The notes: generated by a model not told the origin, from the letters alone. Positions 1 through 5,521 are shown, counted from the first letter of the stretch. The stretch is 5,782 nucleotides of DNA from an uncultured Chloroflexota bacterium (GCA_937958365.1 CALFEW010000486.1:1-5782), one strand, 5' to 3'. Numbers and translations: made by a program.

Positions 1-180
1 TTTGACAAGATTTCGTACATTGATTTCTTGAATTTGCGGCTGCGGGTGATGGACAGCACGGCCGTTTCCCTGTGCATGGATAACAATTTACCCATTGTCG
101 TCTTAAACTTATGGCAGAATCACAGCGTCAACAGATTGGTCATGGGGGAAACCGTCGGCACGACCATTTGCAACATCTAA
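1..180 (+). CDS. pyrH: UMP kinase, C-terminal 59 residues (5' end outside window)
   Basis: The first 60 codons are open in frame 1 and end at TAA 178-180. The peptide reads as the C-terminus of bacterial uridylate kinase (amino-acid kinase fold), which phosphorylates UMP to UDP in the cytoplasm for pyrimidine nucleotide supply. What shows this is the stretch V-M-D-S-T-A-V-S-L-C-M-D-N-N (residues 16-29 of the fragment), which matches the family's conserved 'MDSTA-x-SLCxDN' segment near the end of the protein. It is followed by a hydrophobic strand (LPIVVLNL) and the typical ending around 'V-x-G-E-x-V-G-T'. The next gene is frr, the usual partner of pyrH, which supports the call. The start and the nucleotide-binding part are not in the window, so catalytic residues cannot be checked. 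The 12-mer ACGGCCGTTTCC (58-69) encodes the T-A-V-S of this motif. Confidence 0.93.
   Translation, partial: FDKISYIDFLNLRLRVMDSTAVSLCMDNNLPIVVLNLWQNHSVNRLVMGETVGTTICNI
58..69. repeat. ACGGCCGTTTCC motif, copy 1 (inside pyrH)
   Basis: This is an exact copy of a 12-mer that occurs three times in the window (also 3682-3693 and 5710-5721). Its core, the palindrome ACGGCCGT, occurs six times in total (58, 481, 921, 3682, 5635, 5710). Here it lies in codons for T-A-V-S. Confidence 0.6.
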
Positions 181-217
181 AAATGCAAGGTATGAAGACG
201 GGGGATGTCGTGGTATC

Positions 218-242
218 ATTAGGCGAACGGGAAACGCCTGAT
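218..242 (+). other. Small hairpin in the pyrH-frr gap
   Basis: ATTAGGCG (218-225) can pair with CGCCTGAT (235-242), giving 8 bp including one T-G wobble around a 9-nt loop. The sequence after it (CCTTTAG) is only weakly T-rich, so it is at best a weak terminator or processing site within the operon. The 100-nt gap otherwise shows no clear promoter. Confidence 0.25.
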
Positions 243-280
243 CCTTTAGTACACGATCACAACAGCTAACGGAGGTCCAG

Positions 281-838
281 ATGATTCGTGAAGTGTTGCA
301 AGATGCTGAGAGCCGTATGCGTGGCGCTATTACGTCTCTTCATACGGATTTGGCTGCCTTTCGCACGGGCAGGGCTTCCCCGCACCTGCTCGACAGAATT
401 ATCGTGGAGATGTATGGCGTGGAGATGGCTTTGAACCAGATGGCGGTGGTGTCTGTGCCGGAGCCGCAGCAGTTGGCGATACGGCCGTATGACATCAAAG
501 CTATCTCCGCTATTGAACGCGCCATCCTGAAATCTGACCTGGGGATTATGCCGAATAACGACGGCAAAATTATCCGCCTGAATTTACCGCGTCTATCTGA
601 AGAACGCCGCCGAGACCTGAGCCGTTTGGTCCATAAGCGTGTAGAAGAAGCTAAGGTGGCTGCGCGCAACGTGCGTCGTGACGCCTTAAACGATTTACGC
701 GAACTCGAAAAAGAAAAGATGATTTCCGAGGACGATTTATTTCGTGGACAGGACGACTTGCAAGAACTGACCGACAAATACATCAAAGAGATTGACGTGA
801 TCAGCGAGAAGAAAGAAGCGGAAATAATGGAAGTATAA
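281..838 (+). CDS. frr: Ribosome recycling factor
   Basis: A 185-residue protein, the usual length for Frr/RRF. After termination it acts with EF-G to split the 70S ribosome and free the mRNA and tRNA. Conserved features: F-R-T-G-R-A-S-P at residues 27-34; the G-I-M-P-N-N-D-G-K-I-I-R segment followed by L-P-R-L-S-E-E-R-R (about 88-110) in the hinge and domain II region; and V-A-A-R-N-V-R-R-D-A (126-135), with Arg132 at the position known to be essential for ribosome binding in the E. coli protein. The long flanking regions are rich in charged residues, as expected of the three-helix domain I. The start is set by a near-perfect Shine-Dalgarno GGAGGT at 271-276, 4 nt before the ATG, which is a rather short spacing. 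It lies 100 nt after pyrH and 3 nt before uppS, in the same frame as uppS. Confidence 0.97.
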   Translation: MIREVLQDAESRMRGAITSLHTDLAAFRTGRASPHLLDRIIVEMYGVEMALNQMAVVSVPEPQQLAIRPYDIKAISAIERAILKSDLGIMPNNDGKIIRLNLPRLSEERRRDLSRLVHKRVEEAKVAARNVRRDALNDLRELEKEKMISEDDLFRGQDDLQELTDKYIKEIDVISEKKEAEIMEV

Positions 839-841
839 CGT

Positions 842-1579
842 ATGGGAGCCAGGTCGCAGCAACCTCTCGATCTTACTGGTTATGTCGTGCCGACTCATAT
901 CGCCATCATTATGGATGGGAACGGCCGTTGGGCGCGTCAACGTGGATTCCCCCGTCAGGCCGGGCACAGGCAAGGAGCCGAAAACTTGCGCCGCGTCATC
1001 AATGCTTGCGTAGAATTCGGCGTTCAAATCCTTACCATCTACGCCTTCTCCACCGAAAACTGGGCCCGCCCTGAAAAAGAAGTTCGTGGCCTTATGCGCA
1101 TCATGGCCCGCGTATTAGACCAGGAAATTGACGATTTATGCGCCCAAGGGGTGTGTTTACACCATTTAGGCGATCTAACCGGCATAGACCCCAAGTTACA
1201 AGATAAAGTGCGCCGCGCGATAGAGATGACCAAAGACAACCATACGCTCATCCTCAACGTGGCCTTTAACTATGGCGGCCGCGCCGAAATACTCCATGCC
1301 ACCAAACAAATGTTAGCCGACGGAATCTCGCCTGATGAACTAACCGAAGAACTCTTTAGTTCTTACTTGTTTACAGCCGGATTACCAGACCCAGACCTGG
1401 TGATTCGCACCAGCGGCGAATTGCGCGTCAGCAATTTCCTGATCTGGCAGGCCGCATACGCCGAATATTATGCCCCACCTACCTATTGGCCTGATTTTGG
1501 CCGAGAAGAGCTATATGACGCCATCGTGGTCTTCAACCATCGGGAACGTCGTTTTGGCCTGGTGACAGAAGAGACCTGA
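842..1579 (+). CDS. uppS: Isoprenyl transferase (undecaprenyl diphosphate synthase family)
   Basis: A 245-residue cis-prenyltransferase that adds isopentenyl diphosphate units to farnesyl diphosphate to make the C55-type lipid carrier for cell-wall glycan synthesis; it acts at the cytoplasmic face of the membrane. Motifs in order: H-I-A-I-I-M-D-G-N-G-R-W-A (19-31) with the catalytic Asp25; G-H at 41-42; Y-A-F-S-T-E-N-W (67-74); N-Y-G-G-R (143-147); and D-P-D-L-V-I-R-T-S-G-E (183-193), then R-V-S-N-F-L (195-200), where Arg189, Arg195 and Ser197 are the pyrophosphate-binding positions of the family. Y-A-E with Glu208 and W-P-D-F (216-219) close the set. An in-frame TAA (the frr stop, 836-838) lies just upstream, so ATG 842 is the earliest possible start; GGAAGT at 829-834 is a weak ribosome binding site. 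The chain length of the product cannot be read from the sequence. Confidence 0.96.
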   Translation: MGARSQQPLDLTGYVVPTHIAIIMDGNGRWARQRGFPRQAGHRQGAENLRRVINACVEFGVQILTIYAFSTENWARPEKEVRGLMRIMARVLDQEIDDLCAQGVCLHHLGDLTGIDPKLQDKVRRAIEMTKDNHTLILNVAFNYGGRAEILHATKQMLADGISPDELTEELFSSYLFTAGLPDPDLVIRTSGELRVSNFLIWQAAYAEYYAPPTYWPDFGREELYDAIVVFNHRERRFGLVTEET

Positions 1580-1598
1580 TTAGGAACGCCAAACCATT

Positions 1599-2411
1599 AT
1601 GCTGTGGCAGCGCGCTCTCATCGCCCTTACGCTTGGTCCCCTCGCTTTATACCTGGTCTATCTCGGAGGTTGGTATTACTTTTTGCCAATTACCGCGATA
1701 CTCATCCTGGCAACCTATGAATTTGGGCAAATGATGCAGCGCATGGGTCTGCATGTTTCCCTGTGGATTCTGATACCGGCCGTGAGTTTACAACTCATGA
1801 GCGGGCAATGGCCCCAATATCAATGGTTTCAACCCCTCATACTCTTTAGTTTGTTGGTCATGTTGGCTTACGTACTCTGGTTATATGAGAGACGCAAAAG
1901 TGACACTGCCCCCATGGACTGGATGGCCATGATGGGTGGCGTGTTGCTTTTAGGTTGGATTGGCAGTCATTTCTTACGATTACGGGGCGTCGAAACTGCC
2001 GCCTGGCAGTGGACCATTCTAGCTTTAGCAAGCACCTGGGGAGCCGATTCAGGTGCTTACCTGGTGGGCAAATTTTTGGCCGGGAAAGTGTTGGGTCGTC
2101 ACCAGCTTTCCCCCAGATTAAGCCCCAACAAAACAGTGGAAGGGTATGGGGGAGGGATCGCCTTGGGCACGCTCGTGACGCTGATATTTGCCTATTACCT
2201 GCATCTTCCTTTGCTGCCCGCATTCATATTAGGTTTGTTAACCTCGATCGTCAGCCCACTTGGCGATTTAGGTATCTCCTTGTTGAAACGCGAAGCAAAA
2301 ATAAAGGATTCAGGTAATATTTTCGGCGTACATGGTGGCGCCCTGGACCGTATTGATTCTGTCCTTTGGTCCGTGACGATGGCTTATTACCTGGTTCTGT
2401 TTGTCACCTGA
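1599..2411 (+). CDS. cdsA: Phosphatidate cytidylyltransferase (CDP-diglyceride synthase)
   Basis: A 270-residue polytopic membrane protein, the normal size for CdsA. It makes CDP-diacylglycerol from phosphatidate and CTP, the branch point for phospholipid synthesis. The family signature is nearly complete at residues 227-253: S-L-L-K-R, then K236-D237, G239, H245-G246-G247, D250-R251 and D253. The only departure I see is an Ala after H-G-G, where a larger hydrophobic residue is usual. Other conserved parts are W-G-A-D-S-G-A-Y (147-154), L-S-P-N-K-T-V-E-G (174-182) and P-L-G-D-L (220-224). Hydrophobic stretches near residues 6-23, 26-42, 54-68, 78-95, 110-124, 137-157, 186-221 and 255-270 fit about eight membrane helices. 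An in-frame TAG at 1581-1583 limits the start to ATG 1599; AGGAA at 1582-1586 is a distant ribosome binding site (12 nt). It lies 19 nt after uppS, so it is probably in the same operon. Confidence 0.95.
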   Translation: MLWQRALIALTLGPLALYLVYLGGWYYFLPITAILILATYEFGQMMQRMGLHVSLWILIPAVSLQLMSGQWPQYQWFQPLILFSLLVMLAYVLWLYERRKSDTAPMDWMAMMGGVLLLGWIGSHFLRLRGVETAAWQWTILALASTWGADSGAYLVGKFLAGKVLGRHQLSPRLSPNKTVEGYGGGIALGTLVTLIFAYYLHLPLLPAFILGLLTSIVSPLGDLGISLLKREAKIKDSGNIFGVHGGALDRIDSVLWSVTMAYYLVLFVT

Positions 2412-2441
2412 TATTCCTCCAGAATGCCATCTGATTCATCT

Positions 2442-2473
2442 GGTATGCGGAGCGTACCGACTTGGCTATTTTT
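2442..2473 (+). terminator. Weak possible terminator after cdsA
   Basis: GGTATGC (2442-2448) pairs with GCGTACC (2452-2458), 7 bp with one T-G wobble and a 3-nt loop. A run of five T (2469-2473) follows, but only after a 10-nt gap, which is too far for a classic intrinsic terminator. It is the best candidate for ending the pyrH-cdsA operon in the 243-bp gap before fbp. Confidence 0.3.
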
Positions 2474-2536
2474 CTCACTATTCCCACTCAACATTTAAGA
2501 CCACATTGTTCTTTGGAATTTCGTGGGGTTTAGGCC

Positions 2537-2587
2537 ATGTTATGTGTCAAATGTTATGTATCACCAGAGATAGATAGCGTTTGACGC
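2537..2587 (+). promoter_or_regulatory. Short repeats upstream of fbp, possible control region
   Basis: ATGTTATGT occurs twice, at 2537-2545 and 2551-2559 (14-bp period). GTCAAA (2546-2551) is the inverse of TTTGAC (2580-2585). GCGT-TTG-ACGC (2577-2587) is a perfect small dyad that contains a -35-like TTGACG (2581-2586). No good -10 box lies 16-18 nt after that TTGACG, so I cannot place a promoter. The repeats could be regulator sites for fbp, or chance. Confidence 0.25.
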
Positions 2588-2654
2588 ATAATGTAAGAAT
2601 CGTTACTCCTGAAATTCCTGATGATTCAACCATTTGTAGTTAGGAGTACAAGTC

Positions 2655-3662
2655 ATGTCACAAATTACGACCATTGAACGTTTTATCTTAGACAACCAAC
2701 CACTCTATGCCAGAGGTGATTTCACTGCTTTATTGTATGATCTTGCCCTGGCTGCCAAGGTAATTGCCCGGAAGGTGAATCGTGCCGGACTGGCAGATAT
2801 TTTGGGGGAAGCGGGCGCAGTAAATGTCCAGGGAGAGAATCAACAGAAACTCGATGTTTATGCCGACAGTGTAATCTATCGCCTGTGCGACCATACGGGC
2901 CGTTTGTGCATTATGGCCTCTGAGGAGCATGAAGAGTTACTGACAATTCCGGCGCGATATGAGAAGGGGAGTTACGTGTTGGTTTTTGATCCGCTAGATG
3001 GATCTTCCAATATTGACGTTAACGTAAGCATTGGCACGATTTTTGGCATTTATCGCTGCATTGATCCCGACAATCGCGGGCGGATTGAAGATGTCTTGCA
3101 GTCTGGGCGGAAATTGATTGGCGCCGGATACATCTTGTTTGGTTCAAGCACGATGATGGTCTACAGCACGGGAAGTGGTGTGCATGGCTTTACGCTTGAT
3201 CCAGAGATTGGCGAGTTTTTGTTGTCTCATGAGAATATGATGTTGCCGGAGCCGCCAGGCTATTTCAGCATCAATGCATCTTACTATAATCGTTGGACGC
3301 CTGGGGTGCAGAAATATTTGCGCTGGCTGCAAGGGCAAGAGATAGATTCGCCGCCACCGTTGTCGTCACGTTACATTGGTTCGCTGGTGGCTGATTTTCA
3401 CCGTAATTTGCTGCGAGGAGGCATTTTTTGTTATCCGGCGGAAGTGGACAAGCCCAACGGTAAAATTCGGTTGCTGTATGAGGCGGCGCCCCTGGCCTTT
3501 TTGATGGAACAGGCAGGGGGACGCGCCACGGATGGGCAACGGCCGATTCTGGATATTGAGCCAACGGAAACACACCAGCGAACGCCATTTTATGCCGGCA
3601 ATCGTTGGTTGGTGGAGAAGGTGGAGCAATTTATTGGTGAAGAGCAGTTGGAGTTCGCGTGA
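2655..3662 (+). CDS. fbp: Fructose-1,6-bisphosphatase class I
   Basis: A complete 335-residue class I FBPase, the usual bacterial length. It removes the 1-phosphate from fructose 1,6-bisphosphate in the cytoplasm, the committed step of gluconeogenesis (and of the Calvin cycle where present). Metal-binding and catalytic motifs are intact: S-E-E at 89-91, and D-P-L-D-G-S-S-N-I-D at 112-121 with Asp112, Asp115 and Asp121. Substrate-binding parts follow: the Y-I-L-F-G-S-S-T-M segment (159-167), S-I-N at 205-207, Y-I-G-S-L-V-A-D-F-H-R-N-L-L (240-253), R254-G-G, and K270-I-R-L-L-Y-E with the metal ligand Glu276, then A-G-G-R-A-T-D-G (287-294). AGGAG at 2642-2646, 8 nt before the ATG, sets the start, and an in-frame TAG at 2637-2639 rules out a longer form. 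Gaps of 243 bp before and 461 bp after suggest its own transcript. No fused domain is seen. Confidence 0.97.
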   Translation: MSQITTIERFILDNQPLYARGDFTALLYDLALAAKVIARKVNRAGLADILGEAGAVNVQGENQQKLDVYADSVIYRLCDHTGRLCIMASEEHEELLTIPARYEKGSYVLVFDPLDGSSNIDVNVSIGTIFGIYRCIDPDNRGRIEDVLQSGRKLIGAGYILFGSSTMMVYSTGSGVHGFTLDPEIGEFLLSHENMMLPEPPGYFSINASYYNRWTPGVQKYLRWLQGQEIDSPPPLSSRYIGSLVADFHRNLLRGGIFCYPAEVDKPNGKIRLLYEAAPLAFLMEQAGGRATDGQRPILDIEPTETHQRTPFYAGNRWLVEKVEQFIGEEQLEFA

Positions 3663-3681
3663 TGGTGGAGGATGAGGGAAT

Positions 3682-3693
3682 ACGGCCGTTTCC
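3682..3693. repeat. ACGGCCGTTTCC motif, copy 2 (after fbp)
   Basis: Exact 12-mer 20 nt after the fbp stop, here in non-coding DNA. The flanks GAGGGAA (3674-3680) and TTCCC (3690-3694) allow an imperfect hairpin around it, so this copy might also help end the fbp transcript. No T-tract follows directly, so I do not call a terminator. Confidence 0.55.
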
Positions 3694-3715
3694 CCCTCTT
3701 CACGTTTTCCTGAGA

Positions 3716-3731
3716 AATGGATAAATCCATT
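3716..3731. promoter_or_regulatory. Operator-like palindrome at the rho promoter
   Basis: AATGGAT (3716-3722) and ATCCATT (3725-3731) are exact inverted 7-bp half-sites with a 2-bp centre. The dyad overlaps the first two bases of the -35 box at 3730-3735. Its placement fits binding by a dimeric regulator, but no regulator can be named from the sequence. Confidence 0.4.
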
Positions 3732-3758
3732 GACGCCTTTTTGGGGGCATGTTATACT
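3730..3758 (+). promoter_or_regulatory. Sigma70-type promoter, probably for rho
   Basis: TTGACG (3730-3735) and TATACT (3753-3758) are separated by exactly 17 nt; each differs from consensus at one position. A run of T from 3758 to 3764 makes the stretch after the -10 box easy to melt. Transcription would start near 3765, giving a leader of about 359 nt before the rho ATG. This is the best promoter in the window. Confidence 0.75.
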
Positions 3759-3788
3759 TTTTTTGCCACCAGAGTGGTTTTCGTGTAT

Positions 3789-3890
3789 ATGTCCTCACCA
3801 CGAGATATGACCGATAATATGGGTTCATCAATCAACCCGGTCAGGTTTATTAAATTCAAACCCCCATCATGGTTAATAACGGCAAAATAA
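3789..3890 (+). CDS. Possible 33-residue leader peptide upstream of rho
   Basis: ATG 3789 opens 33 codons ending at TAA 3888-3890, about 24 nt after the predicted transcription start. The peptide begins M-S-S-P-R-D-M-T-D-N-M and ends P-P-S-W-L-I-T-A-K, with a basic middle. I do not recognise it and see no membrane segment or repeat. The only ribosome binding site candidate is a poor AGAGTGG at 3771-3777. Short complementary segments (GGGTT, AACCC, GGTTT, AAACC, GGTT) lie inside the reading frame, which is the layout of a translated attenuator, and E. coli rho also has a short leader ORF (rhoL). There is no sequence similarity that I can see to RhoL, and an ORF of this size arises easily by chance. 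Confidence 0.17.
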   Translation: MSSPRDMTDNMGSSINPVRFIKFKPPSWLITAK

Positions 3891-3900
3891 TTGCGCGCAA
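3891..3900. repeat. Perfect 10-bp palindrome TTGCGCGCAA
   Basis: TTGCGCGCAA equals its own reverse complement and directly follows the stop of the possible leader ORF. It could be a protein site, or chance. Confidence 0.3.
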
Positions 3901-4028
3901 ATAGGGTGGATGAGCGACTTCACTAAACATTCGGAGTGTCTTACTACTTAAACTATTTTATACCTGCCACGCGACGGTTTTGTGGGGTAGCATTTGAGAT
4001 TGCCCCTCTTACCTCAAGAACTTGGTTC

Positions 4029-4040
4029 CCAAAATTTTGG
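4029..4040. repeat. Perfect 12-bp palindrome CCAAAATTTTGG
   Basis: CCAAAATTTTGG is a perfect dyad about 85 bp upstream of rho and just upstream of a -10-like TATGAT. The first half also pairs with AATTTT at 4043-4048. It resembles an operator more than an RNA hairpin because it has no loop. Confidence 0.35.
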
Positions 4041-4047
4041 CGAATTT

Positions 4048-4053
4048 TATGAT
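4048..4053 (+). promoter_or_regulatory. Candidate second -10 box near rho
   Basis: TATGAT matches the -10 consensus at five of six positions. The best -35 candidate, TTGGTT (4022-4027), is 20 nt away, which is too long. If it is used, the palindrome at 4029-4040 would fill the spacer. The call is weak. Confidence 0.2.
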
Positions 4054-4123
4054 GTAATGCCCACATTTTATGAAGGTGGTGTGTTGCTACCAATCGCTAA
4101 TCCCGTGAATTGGAGAGTACAGG

Positions 4124-5401
4124 ATGGATATAGCAGAGCTTGAAGCAATGAAAATCGGCGAGTTGCGAGACATCGCCCGTGAAAAGAACATTAGCGGCTT
4201 CAGCACGATGAAAAAACAAGACCTGATCTATCAGATCATGCGAGCCAATGCGGAAGCAGAGGGTTTCGACTTTCGGGGCGGTGTCTTGGAAATCGTTGAA
4301 GATGATAAACAGAACATGGGATTTTTACGATCCCAGAACTACTTACCTGGCACAGATGATATTTACGTCTCCAGTTCCCAAATTCGTCGTTTAGGACTGC
4401 GCAATGGCGATATGGTGCTGGGACAGGTACGTGTTCCCAAAGAAAATGAAAAGTATTACAGTCTGCTGCGTGTTGAATCCGTCAATGGCATGAGCCCGGA
4501 TTTAGCTAAGAAGCGACCCCGATACGAACATTTAACCCCCATTTTCCCAGACCAAAAATTAAGATTAGAAACGAACCCCAATATTCTTTCTACCCGCCTG
4601 ATTGATCTGATTTCCCCCATTGGGCGTGGGCAGCGTGGGTTAATCGTTTCCCCACCCAAGGCCGGCAAGACCACTGTGTTAAAGGATATGGCTAATGGCA
4701 TTTCCGAAAACTACACAGATATTCACCTCATGGTGGTGTTGATCGGTGAGCGCCCTGAAGAAGTGACCGATATGCAGCGCTCTATTGAGGGCGAAGTTGT
4801 TAGCTCCACCTTTGACGAACCGGTACGGCAGCACTGCCGCGTGGCGGAAATGGCTTTGGAACGGGCCAAACGCCTGGTTGAAGGCGGCCGAGACGTGGTT
4901 GTTTTGCTGGACTCTATCACCCGCCTGGCTCGCGCCTACAACCTGACGGTGCAGCCCAGCGGGCGCACGCTTTCCGGTGGTCTGGACCCATCCGCTCTGT
5001 ATCCGCCGAAGCGTTTCTTTGGCGCGGCGCGTAATCTGGAAGAAGGCGGCAGCCTGACCATTATCGCTACCTGTCTGGTGGATACCGGCAGTCGTATGGA
5101 CGACGTGATTTATGAAGAGTTTAAGGGCACGGGCAATATGGAACTGCTGCTTAGCCGTCGCCTGCAAGAACGCCGTATTTTCCCGGCGTATGACATCGAA
5201 CGTTCCAGCACCCGCCGCGAAGACTTGCTGTTGTCTGGCGACGAATTGGCGCGGGTTTATACCATGCGCCGCATGTTGGGCCATCTGATGGATACACCCG
5301 GTTATGACATCAGCAGCGCCACGTCGGCCGTTTTCCAGCGGATGCGCGGCACAAAGACAAATTACGAGTTCCTGGAATCTCTTACTAAAGATATGATGTA
5401 A
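4124..5401 (+). CDS. rho: Transcription termination factor Rho
   Basis: A 425-residue Rho, close to the 419 residues of E. coli, without the large N-terminal insertions found in some phyla. Rho is a hexameric RNA-dependent ATPase that loads on untranslated RNA and stops RNA polymerase. Domains: an N-terminal helical Rho_N module (1-45); a cold-shock-like RNA-binding domain (about 48-125) with G-F-L-R at 66-69; then the RecA-type ATPase. Key residues: Walker A P-P-K-A-G-K-T-T (177-184, Lys182); G-E-R-P-E-E-V (208-214, Glu209, Arg210); Walker B V-V-V-L-L-D-S (258-264, Asp263) followed by I-T-R-L-A-R-A-Y-N; S-G-G-L-D (284-288) in the Q-loop; P-P-K-R-F-F-G-A-A-R (294-303); F-K-G-T-G-N-M-E (333-340); and Arg364 in S-S-T-R, the likely arginine finger. 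GGAG (4112-4115) lies 8 nt before the ATG; an in-frame TGA at 4106-4108 excludes an extension. It appears to be transcribed alone from 3765 to the terminator at 5491. Confidence 0.98.
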   Translation: MDIAELEAMKIGELRDIAREKNISGFSTMKKQDLIYQIMRANAEAEGFDFRGGVLEIVEDDKQNMGFLRSQNYLPGTDDIYVSSSQIRRLGLRNGDMVLGQVRVPKENEKYYSLLRVESVNGMSPDLAKKRPRYEHLTPIFPDQKLRLETNPNILSTRLIDLISPIGRGQRGLIVSPPKAGKTTVLKDMANGISENYTDIHLMVVLIGERPEEVTDMQRSIEGEVVSSTFDEPVRQHCRVAEMALERAKRLVEGGRDVVVLLDSITRLARAYNLTVQPSGRTLSGGLDPSALYPPKRFFGAARNLEEGGSLTIIATCLVDTGSRMDDVIYEEFKGTGNMELLLSRRLQERRIFPAYDIERSSTRREDLLLSGDELARVYTMRRMLGHLMDTPGYDISSATSAVFQRMRGTKTNYEFLESLTKDMM

Positions 5402-5421
5402 ATTGCTGCGTCGGGTGTGTG

Positions 5422-5460
5422 GCGTGGCGCGAAAGCGTGGCGCGAAAGCGTGGTGTGAAA
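5422..5460 (+). repeat. Three tandem 13-bp repeats after rho
   Basis: Unit GCGTGGCGCGAAA at 5422-5434 and 5435-5447 (identical), then 5448-5460 with two C-to-T changes (GCGTGGTGTGAAA). The array lies 20 nt after the rho stop and 30 nt before the terminator, in non-coding DNA. It looks like a small tandem duplication; the unit length is not a multiple of three. Confidence 0.85.
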
Positions 5461-5490
5461 ATGGATCGTGCTTCCTGAACGGGAGTTGAG

Positions 5491-5521
5491 AAAGCGGGTC
5501 AGGCTTCCCTGGCCCGCTTTT
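5491..5521 (+). terminator. Strong intrinsic terminator of rho
   Basis: The arm 5491-5503 (AAAGCGGGTCAGG) pairs with 5508-5520 (CCTGGCCCGCTTT) over 13 bp with one T-G wobble, around a CTTC loop. The stem runs into TTTT at 5518-5521. The A-rich start and T-rich end would also let it work, less well, on the opposite strand. Confidence 0.88.

Larger units (their letters stand above)
3765..4123 (+). promoter_or_regulatory. Long untranslated leader of rho
   Basis: This is most of a 461-bp stretch without an established gene, visibly richer in A+T than the coding regions. It holds two perfect palindromes (3891-3900 and 4029-4040), a possible hairpin GGGGTAG/TTGCCCC (3984-3990 with 4000-4006, two wobbles) and alternating complementary segments between 3821 and 3874. 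rho genes of other bacteria have long leaders where Rho controls its own synthesis. That this leader does the same is inference from length and position. No known riboswitch or tRNA-like fold was recognised. Confidence 0.45.

Noticed and set aside
183..269. 28-codon ORF in the pyrH-frr gap
   Set aside because: It has no ribosome binding site and no recognisable peptide, and this length is common by chance.
340..1027. Two - strand frames (340-786 and 737-1027) across frr and uppS
   Set aside because: They are antisense shadows of two well-supported genes, with no family-like sequence.
1955..2317. 120-codon + strand frame inside cdsA, and a 121-codon - strand frame at 1858-2223
   Set aside because: cdsA carries the full family signature through this interval. 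The alternative products show no motif and have no ribosome binding site.
2581..2609. TTGACG at 2581-2586 as the -35 box of an fbp promoter
   Set aside because: The hexamer 16-18 nt downstream (around 2603-2609) does not resemble a -10 box.
3144..3629. Overlapping - strand frames within fbp (64, 105 and 87 codons)
   Set aside because: Three mutually overlapping frames antisense to conserved FBPase motifs are not plausible genes.
3674..3698. Hairpin around the ACGGCCGT after fbp as an intrinsic terminator
   Set aside because: The stem needs bulges, and no T-tract follows directly. I keep it only as a note under the repeat.
4679..5284. 201-codon open frame on the - strand inside rho
   Set aside because: It lies wholly antisense to a gene with every Rho motif, and its translation is low in recognisable structure. 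It is a by-product of rho codon use.
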